Below are positions 1 through 8,290 of a stretch of DNA of 48,013 nucleotides, piece by piece. Numbering within the stretch: the stretch's first letter is position 1; each line of letters begins with the position of its first letter. The translations under genes were made by a program, and so were the position numbers. The notes under the pieces were generated by a model that was not told the DNA's origin, did no database searches, and was given only the letters and a program-made list of their open reading frames with translations. The stretch comes from Sulfitobacter sp. GTDB taxonomy: Bacteria; Pseudomonadota; Alphaproteobacteria; Rhodobacterales; Rhodobacteraceae. The stretch lies in the NCBI GenBank assembly GCA_024636445.1, contig JAGXHE010000075.1:1-48013 (forward strand), written 5' to 3'.

Positions 1-549
1 GAGGCCAAGGGCCCGACCGGCTTTACCTTGTCGGAAGCCGCCAAACAGGCGGGGGTGACACCGGCAGCCGTCTACCGGCATTTTGAGGGCCGCGATGATC
101 TGATCGCCGAAGCGGCACTGCAGGGCTACGAGATGTTTTCCGACCTGATGGAATATGCCTATCAGTCCGGTCAGCCCTCGGCTTTGGCCGCGTTCGAGGC
201 GACGGGCCGCGCCTATCTGGCCTTTGCGCGCAAACACCCAGGCCATTACATCTCGATGTTCGAAAGCGGCATTTCGATCAACCGCACGCCGGAACTGGCC
301 GCCGCCGCAAATCGTGCCAACAATGTGTTGGAAAAGGCCGCAGGCGACCTATCGCAACATATTCCTGCAGACAAACGCCCGCCCGCGTCGATGTTCAGCG
401 CCCACATCTGGGCAATGAGCCACGGCGTCGTCGAACTTTTCGCCCGCAACAGCCCCGGCCGCGCCAGCCCCTTCCCGCCCGAAGACCTGCTGGAAAGCGG
501 CATCGGCATCTACCTGCGCGGCCTTGGCTTGGTAGCGCCGGACAGTTAA
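1..549 (+). CDS. TetR-family transcriptional regulator, 5' end outside the window
   Basis: The frame is open from base 1, so the start codon lies upstream of the window; the TTG at 28 is internal. The visible part begins in the DNA-binding helix-turn-helix: FTLSEAAKQAGVTPAAVYRH followed by FEGRDDLIAEAA is the classic TetR recognition helix and the turn into the ligand domain. The remaining 140 or so residues are helical and include the W-x-H-G-type stretch (HIWAMSHGVVELF) of the WHG C-terminal domain, which binds a small ligand and dimerises. TetR proteins usually repress a neighbouring gene. The next gene downstream is a broken methyltransferase and the target cannot be read from this window. 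Family is certain; ligand unknown. Confidence 0.9.
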   Translation, partial: EAKGPTGFTLSEAAKQAGVTPAAVYRHFEGRDDLIAEAALQGYEMFSDLMEYAYQSGQPSALAAFEATGRAYLAFARKHPGHYISMFESGISINRTPELAAAANRANNVLEKAAGDLSQHIPADKRPPASMFSAHIWAMSHGVVELFARNSPGRASPFPPEDLLESGIGIYLRGLGLVAPDS

Positions 550-599
550 GGCTTGATGCGTTAACGAGCGTCACCTATGAATTTCAGGGAGTTGCACTA

Positions 600-1357
600 T
601 TGAGTGAATTCCCGATGCCAAATATTTTTTCAAACGCGACCATCACCCGCAAAGACCGGCTGCGCGATCTCAAAGCCCGTGAACCCGGATATTTCGATCT
701 GGAGTTCATCAAGGCGACATCACCCGAACACCGCAGCCGCTGTGTCGATCTTCTGGACAAATCAAAATCGCAACTGCGTCAGGACCTGTTCGCCCTGTCG
801 CACCTGGACTTTAAACGCGGTAGGTTTTCGTCGAATTCGGGGCCACCAATGGCGTCGAGTTGAACAACACCTGGCTGCTGGAAAATGCCTTCGACTGGAT
901 AGGTATTCTGGCAGAACCTGCGCGCAACTGGCAGGCCGATCTTGCAGCGAACCGAAATTGCACGATTGAAAAACGCTGTGTCTGGCGCGCGTCGGGCGAA
1001 ACCTTGCAGTTCACCGAAGCGCCGCGCGGCGAGAACTCGGCGATCTCCAGCTTTGTCTCCAGTTCGCGAAAGCTGCGCGGCACCTCCTATGACGTGACCA
1101 CCATTTCGCTGAACGATCTGTTGGCAGAACACGGCGCGCCTGATGTCATCGACTATATCTCCGTCGACACCGAAGGCAGCGAGTTCGATATCCTGAACGC
1201 CGTTGATTTCGACCGCTGGTCGTTTCGTGTGATGAGCGTCGAGCACAACTTTGCCCCCCAACGCCAAGACATCCATGCCCTTCTGACCTCGAAAGGGTAC
1301 ACACGCGCTTTGGAAGATGTCTCGCGCTTTGACGATTGGTACATAAAACCCGCTTGA
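600..1357 (+). pseudogene. FkbM-family methyltransferase, frameshifted
   Basis: Two overlapping frames together make one FkbM-type SAM-dependent methyltransferase of about 250 residues. The N-terminal part runs from the TTG at 600, which has AGGGAG at 586-591 eight bases upstream. The C-terminal part carries the SAM-binding motif FVEFGATNGVELNNT and the family motif YISVDTEGSEFDIL. The frame breaks in the run of four T at 825-828: one extra T there would join the halves as ...LDFKRGRF-FVEFGATNGV.... The family O-methylates sugars or other small molecules, often in polysaccharide or natural-product synthesis. As written, the first frame stops at 863 and gives an inactive fragment. It may be a real recent mutation or a homopolymer sequencing error. 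The homologous ends are otherwise intact, which argues that the break is very recent. Confidence 0.8.
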
Positions 1358-1522
1358 ACGTACAAGATTTTCGCACCCTTGCCGATCACCGCCTTGGAAA
1401 AGCTTGCGCGGGCTCTTTCGCGTTGCAGACCGCCAAGCAATACCTTGGTGAAACACTCAACCACTTATTCGTCCCAGCCAGTTCCTCCAGACCAGCCAGA
1501 ACCTTTCACTGAAAGTGCTGTC

Positions 1523-1591
1523 ATGACGATAAGAACCCTTCTTGGCGGCGGGCTTTTGGGCTTTACCGTGGCCTATCAATTCGGCGGCTGA
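1523..1591 (+). CDS. possible 22-residue hydrophobic peptide
   Basis: A very short reading frame (MTIRTLLGGGLLGFTVAYQF...) could encode a one-span peptide. It ends 24 bases before a strong intrinsic terminator, which is the only contextual support. The ribosome binding site is weak (GAAAG about eight bases upstream). The rest of 1358-1614 shows no recognisable gene. Treat as tentative. Confidence 0.2.
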   Translation: MTIRTLLGGGLLGFTVAYQFGG

Positions 1592-1614
1592 CGCCAGCCA
1601 TCCGGCATGACGGC

Positions 1615-1653
1615 AAAAGGCGCGTGATCCACGTACAGATTTCGCGCCTTTTT
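1615..1653 (+). terminator. intrinsic terminator on the plus strand
   Basis: AAAAGGCGCG at 1615-1624 pairs with CGCGCCTTTT at 1643-1652, and the right arm runs into a T tract. It would end plus-strand transcription from the FkbM region. The left-arm A run means it may also work from the other strand. Confidence 0.65.
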
Positions 1654-1673
1654 GTACCTAAACATCCAGACAC

Positions 1674-1706
1674 AAAAAACCCGCACCGATCCGGCGCGGG
1701 TTTTTC
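1674..1706 (-). terminator. terminator of rplM-rpsI (probably bidirectional)
   Basis: A 21-base stem-loop (CCCGC-A-CCG, loop ATC, CGG-C-GCGGG) is flanked by six A on the left and five T on the right. Read on the minus strand it lies 25 bases behind the rpsI stop and is followed by six T, as expected for the end of the ribosomal protein operon. Confidence 0.75.
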
Positions 1707-1730
1707 CAATTTTCGTCCGAATGAAACGAA

Positions 1731-2237
1731 TTAACGCTTCGAGAACTGGAAGCTCTTACGGGCTTTGGCCTTGCCGTATTTCTTACGTTCCACGACACGG
1801 CTGTCGCGTGTCAGGAAGCCTGCGGCTTTCAGGGCGCCGCGCAAGGAGGGATCATAGAGTTGCAGTGCTTTGGACACGCCGTGCTTGACTGCACCGGCCT
1901 GACCGGACAGACCGCCGCCTTTGACCGTGGCAACCACGTCAAATTCGCCTTCGACACCGGCAATGGTAAAAGGCTGTGCCAGAATCATCTGCAGAACCGG
2001 ACGGGCAAAGTAGATCTTCATCTCTTTGCCATTCACAGTGACCTTGCCCGAACCGGGTTTGATCCAGACGCGGGCAACCGCATCTTTGCGTTTGCCTGTG
2101 GCATAGGACCGGCCAAGCTCGTCACGGACGGGCTCGCGCGGGGTCAGGTCTGTCTGAGTGCCTTGCACGCCACCGACGTTTTCGGTCACTGCGGCTTGCA
2201 GGTCTTCGAGTGTGTTGATTTCGTCGGCCATGCTCAT
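1731..2237 (-). CDS. rpsI: 30S ribosomal protein S9
   Basis: S9 is a small-subunit protein whose C-terminal tail reaches the P-site tRNA. The 168-residue product has the S9 core ([18 protein letters not shown], then [19 protein letters not shown]) and ends in the invariant basic tail ...RKSFQFSKR. The N-terminus has the extra acidic 35-40 residues usual in alphaproteobacteria. I chose the ATG at 2237 because it overlaps the rplM stop as ATGA (2234-2237), which suggests translational coupling; MADE at 2231 is an alternative start. It is the second gene of the conserved rplM-rpsI operon. Confidence 0.97.
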   Translation of the reverse strand: MSMADEINTLEDLQAAVTENVGGVQGTQTDLTPREPVRDELGRSYATGKRKDAVARVWIKPGSGKVTVNGKEMKIYFARPVLQMILAQPFTIAGVEGEFDVVATVKGGGLSGQAGAVKHGVSKALQLYDPSLRGALKAAGFLTRDSRVVERKKYGKAKARKSFQFSKR

Positions 2238-2695
2238 GCGCTCCGCGTGTTTTTCTTGTTCATCGACTTTACGTCGAGAACTTCGGGGTTTTGCGCTTCG
2301 TGCGGGTGTTCGCCGCCAGCATAGACGCGCAGGTTGGTCATGACCTGACGGCTCAGACGGTTGCCGGGAAGCATCCGCTTGACGGCCAGAGTGACCACAC
2401 GCTCGGGGTGTGCACCTTCGAGGATCTCCTCTTTGGTGCGCGACTTGATTCCACCGGGGTGGCCGGTGTGCCAAAAGTGCTCTTCCTGACGCTTCTTGCC
2501 GGTCAGCTGCACTTTTTCAGCGTTGATGATGATCACGTTGTCGCCCATGTCCATGTGCGGTGTGAACGATGGCTTGTGCTTGCCGCGCAGGCGGGTTGCG
2601 ACGATCGAGGCAAGACGGCCCAGAACGATGCCTTCGGCGTCGATCAGGATCCATTTCTTGTCGATGTCCGCAGGTGTTGCGGTAAAGGTTTTCAT
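2234..2695 (-). CDS. rplM: 50S ribosomal protein L13
   Basis: L13 is one of the early assembly proteins of the large subunit. The 153-residue product starts [20 protein letters not shown] and has the L13 signature [21 protein letters not shown], with [13 protein letters not shown] near the C-terminus. The start at 2695 gives the normal family length. L13 and S9 are encoded together in most bacteria, and here the two frames share four bases. The leader of about 140 bases up to a TATAAT-like box may hold regulation, but no known L13 leader motif was recognised. Confidence 0.97.
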   Translation of the reverse strand: MKTFTATPADIDKKWILIDAEGIVLGRLASIVATRLRGKHKPSFTPHMDMGDNVIIINAEKVQLTGKKRQEEHFWHTGHPGGIKSRTKEEILEGAHPERVVTLAVKRMLPGNRLSRQVMTNLRVYAGGEHPHEAQNPEVLDVKSMNKKNTRSA

Positions 2696-2841
2696 TGCAG
2701 GAGTTTCCTGTTTGCTGTTGCGGGGCACGCGGGACGTGACCCTAGTATGCGATGGGCGGGTTATATAGCACGCGCACGGGCGGTCAAGCGGCACCAACCT
2801 TTTAAAACCATTGCGATTCAATGCCTTGCAAATAAGGTATT

Positions 2842-2847
2842 ATTATA
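2842..2847 (-). promoter_or_regulatory. possible -10 box for rplM-rpsI
   Basis: The minus strand reads a perfect TATAAT here, just after the stop of the MocR gene and about 147 bases before rplM. No good -35 hexamer is visible 16-18 bases upstream, so the assignment is weak. Confidence 0.3.
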
Positions 2848-2855
2848 CCCCATAT

Positions 2856-4268
2856 TCAGACATTGATCTGTTCCGGCGGATTGTCCAGCAGCACCCGCAA
2901 TCGAACAACCGCCGCCTCAAAGGTGTCCAACTGCACACCTGCGTTGATGGCAAAGCGGATCGCATGGGGGCTGCGCGCCTCGCGGCCTGCGTATTCCTCG
3001 CCTGCGCGCACTTGTACGCCCTGAGCCTCGGCGGCCTGACAGAATGCGGTGGCGCGCCAGCCCTCGGGCAGCGGTAACCACAGGAACGGTACATTCTCGC
3101 GCCAGCGCACGTCGTAGCCGCCCAGAATATTCACCGCCGACTGAACGTACTGGTTAATCCCCGCCTGCACCTGTCCCGTCAATGTGGCCAGTTGCGGATG
3201 GGCGAGCAAGGCCGCCGTCAGATCAAGGATCGGCGTCGGCAGACCAAAAAACGCATGTTCCGCAGCGCGGCGCAGCGGGGCCGCTTTGCCATGGGGCGCA
3301 ATTGCCGCCCCCACACGCAGCGCAGGTGTCAGCGATTTCGAGATCGACGAGACGTACCAGCCGCGTTCCGGAGCCAGCATTCGGTAGGACGGCGCGCGTG
3401 CTGCGGCGATCTGATAGCAATCGTCGTCGATGATTTGCAGATCGTGCGCTCGTGCCACCTCGACCAATTCCAGGCGGCGCTCCAGCGGCGTGAACAGGCA
3501 GGTCGGATTGTGGACCTCGGGCGAGGTGCAGAACACCTGCGCGTCATGGGCGGCAGCGGCGCGGGCCAATGCCTCGGGGATGACCCCGTGCGCGTCCATC
3601 GCCACCGGCACGACATCGGCACGCACCAGTTCCGCGGCACGGCGGAAACCGGGATAGGATAGTTCCTCAACCAGCACCACGGGTTTGCGCCCCTTCAGCA
3701 GGGCCTGCATCAACAGCAGGATCGCGCTTTGCCCGCCGTTGGCCAGAACCACGTCGCCCTGATCCATATGTCCCAACTGGGCCGCGGCCAGCCAAGTCAC
3801 CACGGCCTCGCGGGCGGGCCGCGCGTTGGTGCGGTCGGGGTAGTGCATCATGCCCGAGGGCGGATCGCGGGCGATATCGGCCAGCAGAGTGCGGATCAGA
3901 TGTGCTTGCCCAACGCTGGGCAGATGCGGAGACACCATATTGACGCGCCAGCTTTGCGCCTCACGATTGTGAGCGGCGCTGTCGATCTCGATGGGCGGGG
4001 CATAGGCTGCTTCCAAGTCCACGGGGGGTGCCACGAAAGTGCCGCGCCCGACTTCGGCGTTCAGCAGCCCCTCGTCGGTCAGGATTGTATAGGCCCGTGC
4101 AACCGTGCCCGGCGTGATCTTGAGCTGCCACGCAAGATCGCGAACAGGCGGAAGCCGTGCGCCTTGGGTCAGCGCGCCGCCTGACACCGCGTCGCGGATG
4201 ATCTGGGCAACGGCTTTGTACTTGGGACCGGCGCCGGAAGGCAGCCCCTCAGGCCAAATTGTATCCAT
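2856..4268 (-). CDS. MocR-type regulator (GntR HTH fused to aminotransferase fold)
   Basis: This 470-residue protein has an N-terminal winged helix of the GntR type (LPPVRDLAWQLKITPGTVAR, then AYTILTDEGLL, about residues 30-75). It is followed by a fold-type I aminotransferase domain with the PLP lysine in SISKSLTPALRVG and the PLP-phosphate and aspartate region HNPTCLFTPLERR...IIDDDCYQI. MocR proteins use the PLP domain as a sensor and usually control genes of PLP, amino-acid or small-molecule metabolism, often a divergent neighbour. The divergent neighbour here is a DUF1127 gene, and repeated sites lie between them. I chose the ATG at 4268 (MDTIWPEGLP); a longer reading from 4331 lacks family support and would cross the repeats. 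Its own start codon overlaps one repeat, which suggests autoregulation. Confidence 0.88.
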   Translation of the reverse strand: MDTIWPEGLPSGAGPKYKAVAQIIRDAVSGGALTQGARLPPVRDLAWQLKITPGTVARAYTILTDEGLLNAEVGRGTFVAPPVDLEAAYAPPIEIDSAAHNREAQSWRVNMVSPHLPSVGQAHLIRTLLADIARDPPSGMMHYPDRTNARPAREAVVTWLAAAQLGHMDQGDVVLANGGQSAILLLMQALLKGRKPVVLVEELSYPGFRRAAELVRADVVPVAMDAHGVIPEALARAAAAHDAQVFCTSPEVHNPTCLFTPLERRLELVEVARAHDLQIIDDDCYQIAAARAPSYRMLAPERGWYVSSISKSLTPALRVGAAIAPHGKAAPLRRAAEHAFFGLPTPILDLTAALLAHPQLATLTGQVQAGINQYVQSAVNILGGYDVRWRENVPFLWLPLPEGWRATAFCQAAEAQGVQVRAGEEYAGREARSPHAIRFAINAGVQLDTFEAAVVRLRVLLDNPPEQINV

Positions 4269-4344
4269 TACAATATTTCCATAGATTCTTTGTACCCGCT
4301 TTTGTATCAATAACCATGGCAATAACACCAAATTGTGTCAATAC
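4259..4344. promoter_or_regulatory. three direct repeats, candidate MocR operator
   Basis: The consensus TTGTRTCMATWM occurs three times in direct orientation between the MocR and DUF1127 genes: 4259-4270 (TTGTATCCATTA), 4302-4313 (TTGTATCAATAA) and 4333-4344 (TTGTGTCAATAC). The start-to-start distances are 43 and 31 bases, close to four and three helix turns, so all copies face the same side of the DNA. MocR proteins are known to bind direct repeats in their divergent promoters. Binding by this particular MocR protein is inferred. Confidence 0.5.
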
Positions 4345-4384
4345 AATACATCACAATTCATGGAAAAACCAAAGGAGATTTCCC

Positions 4385-4618
4385 ATGACACAGACAAACG
4401 CCCTGCCCGCCGACATCCTGATGCACCTGCGCGACACGCGCACGCTGCCGGTTATCTCTGTCGTTGCGATCAAGCTGGCCGTTGCGCTGTCGAAATGGGC
4501 CACACGCCGCCGCACGCGCATGGCACTCAGCCAGTTGACGCCAAAGCAGCTGGACGATGTGGGACTGACCCCGCGCATGGCTTATATTGAGCAGCGTCGG
4601 GTATTCTGGCGGGCGTGA
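4385..4618 (+). CDS. DUF1127 (YjiS-like) small protein
   Basis: A 77-residue protein with the DUF1127 signature near its C-terminus (LSQLTPKQLDDVGLTPRMAY). Short DUF1127 proteins in Rhizobiaceae bind RNA and affect phosphate and carbon metabolism; longer arginine-rich ones such as this are mostly unstudied. The basic stretch KWATRRRTRMAL lies directly before the domain. The ATG at 4385 is preceded by AGGAG (4373-4377). It is transcribed away from the MocR regulator and is followed by its own terminator, so it is probably a single-gene transcript under that regulator. Confidence 0.8.
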   Translation: MTQTNALPADILMHLRDTRTLPVISVVAIKLAVALSKWATRRRTRMALSQLTPKQLDDVGLTPRMAYIEQRRVFWRA

Positions 4619-4650
4619 CTTCCCTGTGACGCAGGCCAGTCCTCTTCCTT

Positions 4651-4684
4651 GCCGCCGGGTCCGTCCCGGCGGTCTTTTCTTTTC
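4651..4684 (+). terminator. terminator behind the DUF1127 gene
   Basis: CCGCCGGG (4652-4659), a five-base loop and CCCGGCGG (4665-4672) make a perfect 8-bp stem, followed by a T-rich tract. It lies 33 bases behind the DUF1127 stop. Confidence 0.8.
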
Positions 4685-4690
4685 CAGCCC

Positions 4691-5110
4691 TCAGCGCGGC
4701 GGGATCGCATAGGTCAGCGTGGCCCGCGCCACCGGCTGTTCCATCCCGTGCGAATGTATCAATACATCGGTGACCGACAGGAGCTTGCCCAGCTTGAGAA
4801 CCGTCGCGTAGGCCACCAGATCGACGCCTGCGACCGGTTTGCGCATGAAATCGATGGAGCAATTCGTGGTCACCGCCAGCGCCTTGGGCCCGATCAGCGC
4901 CAGCGTGGCGAGATAGGCTGACACATCCGCCAGCGCGAACATCGACGGCCCCGACACCGTGCCACCGGGGCGCAGATGCTGTTCCGCCACCGCCATACGC
5001 ACGCGTATCTTTCCTCCCCCCACCTCCTCGACGATAAAGTCATTCGCCACCTGATCGAATTCGGCGACCATGAAGGCCATCAGATCTTGTGCGCTCATTA
5101 AGGTTTGCAT
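4691..5110 (-). CDS. PaaI-family (hotdog fold) thioesterase
   Basis: The 139-residue product has the hotdog thioesterase pattern: HLRPGGTVSGPSMFALADVS carries the active-site region (GG.VSGP..F.LAD), followed by NCSIDFMRKP, the typical second conserved strand. Such enzymes hydrolyse acyl-CoA thioesters in the cytoplasm, PaaI itself those of phenylacetate catabolism. I chose the ATG at 5110 because AGAGGA stands about seven bases upstream; MSAQ at 5098 has no ribosome binding site. It is divergent from an enoyl-CoA hydratase 57 bases away, which suggests a shared role in acyl-CoA turnover. The substrate is not known. Confidence 0.85.
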   Translation of the reverse strand: MQTLMSAQDLMAFMVAEFDQVANDFIVEEVGGGKIRVRMAVAEQHLRPGGTVSGPSMFALADVSAYLATLALIGPKALAVTTNCSIDFMRKPVAGVDLVAYATVLKLGKLLSVTDVLIHSHGMEQPVARATLTYAIPPR

Positions 5111-5167
5111 GGGTTTTCCTCTGTCCATCCGTGCCCTAAGGTCCCAGCGACACCGCAGGAGGGCAAG

Positions 5168-5953
5168 ATGGCAATTCTTGAACGTAAGGTCACGGACGGC
5201 GTGGCACATCTGACAATGAACGCGCCCGAGCGGCTGAATGCGCTCTCGGACGAGATGATTCTGGCGCTGCATACCACATTGGACGAGATCGCCGAGACCC
5301 AAAGCATCCGCGCGGTGATTCTGTCGGGCAACGGCAAAGCGTTCTGCGCAGGCCACGATCTGAAACAGATGACCGAAGGCCGTCAGAAGCCGGATGGCGG
5401 GCGCGGATATTTCGCCGATCTGTTCAGCCGCTGTTCGTCGATGATGGCGCGCGTGCAGTCCCTGCCCCAGCCGGTGATCGCGCAGGTTCATGGCATCGCT
5501 ACCGCTGCAGGCTGCCAGCTGGTCGCCACCTGCGACATGGCCATTGCCGCCACCGGCACGCGCTTTGGCGTCAACGGCGTGAACATCGGCCTGTTCTGTT
5601 CGACCCCGATGGTGGCGCTGACCCGCAACATCCCGCGCAAACAGGCGTTCGAGATGCTGACCACCGGCCAGTTCATCGAAGCCGAACGCGCCGAAGCGCT
5701 TGGCCTGATCAACCGCGCGGTGCTGCCCGAGCAATTGGCAGCCGAAACCCAAGGGCTTGCCGATACGGTCGCCGCAAAACTGGGATCGGCGGTCAAGATC
5801 GGCAAACAGGCGTTTTATGAGCAGCTGTCTATGACAACCGACGCCGCCTATGCTCATACTGGCAATGTCATGGTCGAAAACATGCTGCACCAGGATACCG
5901 AAGAGGGAATTGCGGCGTTTCTGAGCAAGCGCGACCCGAAGTGGGAACAATAG
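5168..5953 (+). CDS. enoyl-CoA hydratase/isomerase family protein
   Basis: A 261-residue crotonase-fold protein. The first oxyanion-hole segment is FCAGHDLKQM and the second is IATAAGCQLVATCDMAIA, both at the normal places. The C-terminal helices (AEALGLINRAVLP) are complete. The motif CAGHDLKQM with a hydratase of this length matches the ECHDC3-like subgroup, whose reaction is not settled. A typical catalytic Glu in the second segment is replaced by the GCQLVA sequence, so hydratase activity should not be assumed. The start at 5168 has AGGAGGG directly upstream (5157-5163). It stands alone on the plus strand opposite the thioesterase. Confidence 0.87.
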   Translation: MAILERKVTDGVAHLTMNAPERLNALSDEMILALHTTLDEIAETQSIRAVILSGNGKAFCAGHDLKQMTEGRQKPDGGRGYFADLFSRCSSMMARVQSLPQPVIAQVHGIATAAGCQLVATCDMAIAATGTRFGVNGVNIGLFCSTPMVALTRNIPRKQAFEMLTTGQFIEAERAEALGLINRAVLPEQLAAETQGLADTVAAKLGSAVKIGKQAFYEQLSMTTDAAYAHTGNVMVENMLHQDTEEGIAAFLSKRDPKWEQ

Positions 5954-6106
5954 GCTGAAATAGCCGAAATTGTGCAATGCCTTGTAGTTTAAGGGCTAAA
6001 TAGTAAAAATTCGATTGTTTCCAAATCGGTTTCGATTGTTCCCATGGAATCTCTGGCAAATCTGTCAACACTGTGTCACAAAGTTGACAAGCCATATGGC
6101 TGAAAC

Positions 6107-6194
6107 GATTTTGGGTCGCCGTAGGCGGAAGGTCCCTCCAGGTCAGATCTCTCTCTCTGACCGACCGTTCCCGCAGCGGCGACCCCAAAATATC
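6107..6194 (+). ncRNA. strongly folded element, possible small RNA or trmFO leader (strand uncertain)
   Basis: The 330-base gap between the enoyl-CoA hydratase and trmFO holds a nested rod-like fold. Outer stem: TTTTGGGTCGCCG (6109-6121) with CGGCGACCCCAAAA (6177-6190), 13 pairs and one bulge. Middle stem: GCGGAAGGTC (6125-6134) with GACCGTTCCCGC (6163-6174), 10 pairs and two bulges. Apical hairpin: GGTCAGA (6141-6147) with TCTGACC (6156-6162). This much pairing by chance is unlikely. A TTGACA at 6084-6089, paired as an inverted repeat with TGTCAA at 6063-6068, could be a promoter or operator. No protein frame explains the stretch. I do not recognise the RNA family; it is shorter than 6S RNA and lacks the SRP RNA core. 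Confidence 0.4.
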
Positions 6195-6283
6195 CCCCTT
6201 ATCTTAATAGAACCCGACCACAGGCTGCTTTTGCATGTATGCGCCCCGTTGCGCATGGCCTTTGCCTGCCCTACATCAAACGC

Positions 6284-7636
6284 ATGACAGATACCCTTCA
6301 TATCGTGGGCGGCGGCATGGCCGGGTCCGAAGCAGCATGGCAAGCCGCCAACATGGGCGTGCAGGTCGTCATTCATGAAATGCGCCCCAACGTTGGCACA
6401 TTCGCGCACCAGACCGGCCTTTTGGGCGAGATGGTCTGTTCCAATTCATTCCGCTCGGACGACAGCGAACAGAACGCCGTTGGCCTGTTGCATTGGGAAA
6501 TGCGCGCGGCGAACGGGTTGATCATGGCAACGGCGGACAAACACCGCCTGCCCGCTGGTGGCGCGCTGGCCGTCGACCGCGATCTGTTTGCGCAAGCCGT
6601 CACCGACGCGATCACAGCACATCCGAATATTTCCGTCGAATACGGCGAGATCACCGAGCTGCCCAGTGATGGCAGCTGGATCTTTGCCACCGGCCCGCTG
6701 ACGTCGTCATCGCTGGGTCAGGCCATAGCGCGCGAGACCGGGGCCGAAGCGCTGGCGTTTTTCGACGCGATCGCGCCTATCGTCTATCATGACAGCATCG
6801 ACATGGACCGCGCCTGGATGCAGTCGCGCTATGACAAGGGCGAGACCGAGGAAGAGCGCACCGCCTACCTCAATTGCCCGATGGACAAGGAACAATACGA
6901 CGCGTTCATCGACGCTCTGCTGGCCGCTGACAAGACCGAGTTTCACGAGGGCGAAACCGCGGGCTATTTCGACGGATGCCTGCCGATCGAAGTGATGGCC
7001 GAACGGGGCCGCGAGACCCTGCGCCACGGCCCGATGAAGCCCGTGGGCCTGACCAATCCGCACCAGCCCGAGGTCAAGGCGCATGCCGTCGTCCAGCTGC
7101 GCCGCGACAACAAGCTGGGCACGCTGTACAACATCGTCGGTTTCCAGACCAAGATGAAATACGGCGCGCAGACCGACGTGTTCAAGATGATCCCCGGTCT
7201 GGAAAACGCCAGCTTTGCCCGCCTTGGCGGCATCCACCGCAATACGTTCCTGAACAGCCCGACGCTGCTGGACGGCCAGATGCGCCTGCGCTCGCGGCCC
7301 AATGTGCGTTTCGCGGGCCAGATTACCGGCGTCGAGGGCTATGTCGAATCCTCGGCCATGGGACTGCTGGCGGGCCGCATGGCCGCCGCCGAACTGCTGG
7401 GCGGATCACTGCATACACCGCCCAATACCACAGCGATGGGCGCGCTGATCACCCATATTTCAGGCGGTGCCGAGGCCAAGACATTTCAGCCGATGAACGT
7501 AAACTTTGGCCTTTTCCCGCCTGTCGATGGCTTGAAGAGTGGACGCCGTGGTCGCAAGGATCGCTACAAGGCCTACACCGACCGCGCCAAGGCAGATTGG
7601 CAAGACTGGCTGGCCCCACAGGCCGTAATCGCCTGA
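6284..7636 (+). CDS. trmFO: methylenetetrahydrofolate--tRNA-(uracil-5-)-methyltransferase
   Basis: TrmFO makes ribothymidine at U54 of the tRNA T-loop using methylene-tetrahydrofolate and FAD. The 450-residue protein starts with the FAD-binding fold ([18 protein letters not shown], residues 5-22) and has the family stretches [37 protein letters not shown] and [11 protein letters not shown]. The C-terminal FAD-binding end ([20 protein letters not shown]) is complete. I chose the ATG at 6284 because the conserved protein begins there; an upstream in-frame ATG at 6239 adds 15 residues without similarity. The gene follows a long structured leader region. Confidence 0.95.
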   Translation: MTDTLHIVGGGMAGSEAAWQAANMGVQVVIHEMRPNVGTFAHQTGLLGEMVCSNSFRSDDSEQNAVGLLHWEMRAANGLIMATADKHRLPAGGALAVDRDLFAQAVTDAITAHPNISVEYGEITELPSDGSWIFATGPLTSSSLGQAIARETGAEALAFFDAIAPIVYHDSIDMDRAWMQSRYDKGETEEERTAYLNCPMDKEQYDAFIDALLAADKTEFHEGETAGYFDGCLPIEVMAERGRETLRHGPMKPVGLTNPHQPEVKAHAVVQLRRDNKLGTLYNIVGFQTKMKYGAQTDVFKMIPGLENASFARLGGIHRNTFLNSPTLLDGQMRLRSRPNVRFAGQITGVEGYVESSAMGLLAGRMAAAELLGGSLHTPPNTTAMGALITHISGGAEAKTFQPMNVNFGLFPPVDGLKSGRRGRKDRYKAYTDRAKADWQDWLAPQAVIA

Positions 7637-7678
7637 GACGGACTGGACGGATAAGCTGCTTGGCACTACCATTGGTCC

Positions 7679-8290
7679 ATGTCCAAATTTTTGAACAAAG
7701 TATACGAAGCCCGCGACGCCGAGGAAACACGCAAGGTTTATGACGACTGGGCAACCAGTTACGAGGCCGAGCTTGCCGAAAACGGCTATGCCACTCCCGC
7801 GCGATGTGCGGCAGCGTTAAAGAAGTTTGCAGACGACACCGACGCACCGGTACTGGATTTCGGCTGCGGCACTGGCCTGTCCGGTCAAGCGTTGCGGCAA
7901 GCCGGTTTTGAGGTGATCGACGGTGTTGATCTGTCGTCCGAAATGCTCGCCGTCGCCCAGGACAAGGATGTTTACCGCAGTCTCGAACAAATCGAGGAAG
8001 GTGGCGCCTTGCCCTTTGCCGACGGAGCCTATCCGCTGATGGCTGGCGTAGGTGCGATTGGTGCCGGTGCCGCACCCGCAGGTGTGCTTCATAAGCTGAT
8101 GCACAAACTGCCCAGGCGGGGCAAGCTGGTGTTTTCGCTGAATGGCCACACCTTGCAAGAGCACGCCTATGAAGGTGCGATGTCGGAATGGACCGACTGC
8201 GGGGCCGCTCAATTGCTGTTTCGCAAAGACGGCCCACATCTGCCGGGAATCGACTTGAAGGCTACCGTGTATGTGATTGAAAAATCGTGA
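7679..8290 (+). CDS. class I SAM-dependent methyltransferase
   Basis: A 203-residue protein with the SAM-binding motif VLDFGCGTGLSGQALRQAGF (about residues 58-77) and the acidic end of strand 2 (VDLSSEMLAVA). The N-terminus (KVYDDWATSYEAEL) is typical of small-molecule methyltransferases of the UbiE/Williams-Beuren 27-like type. Motif IV is unusually plain (YPLMAGVGAIGAGA), so the substrate cannot be guessed. Its stop overlaps the gluQRS start as GTGA (8287-8290), which couples the two genes. Confidence 0.8.
   Translation: MSKFLNKVYEARDAEETRKVYDDWATSYEAELAENGYATPARCAAALKKFADDTDAPVLDFGCGTGLSGQALRQAGFEVIDGVDLSSEMLAVAQDKDVYRSLEQIEEGGALPFADGAYPLMAGVGAIGAGAAPAGVLHKLMHKLPRRGKLVFSLNGHTLQEHAYEGAMSEWTDCGAAQLLFRKDGPHLPGIDLKATVYVIEKS

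Noticed and set aside
4691-5977. A 428-codon reading of the thioesterase frame that extends back across the enoyl-CoA hydratase gene
   Set aside because: The family N-terminus and a ribosome site support a start at 5110; the extension is antisense to the hydratase.
6107-6194. The folded element as SRP RNA (4.5S) or 6S RNA
   Set aside because: The conserved GGAAGCAGC-type core of SRP RNA is missing, and the element is about half the length of 6S RNA with no large central bubble.
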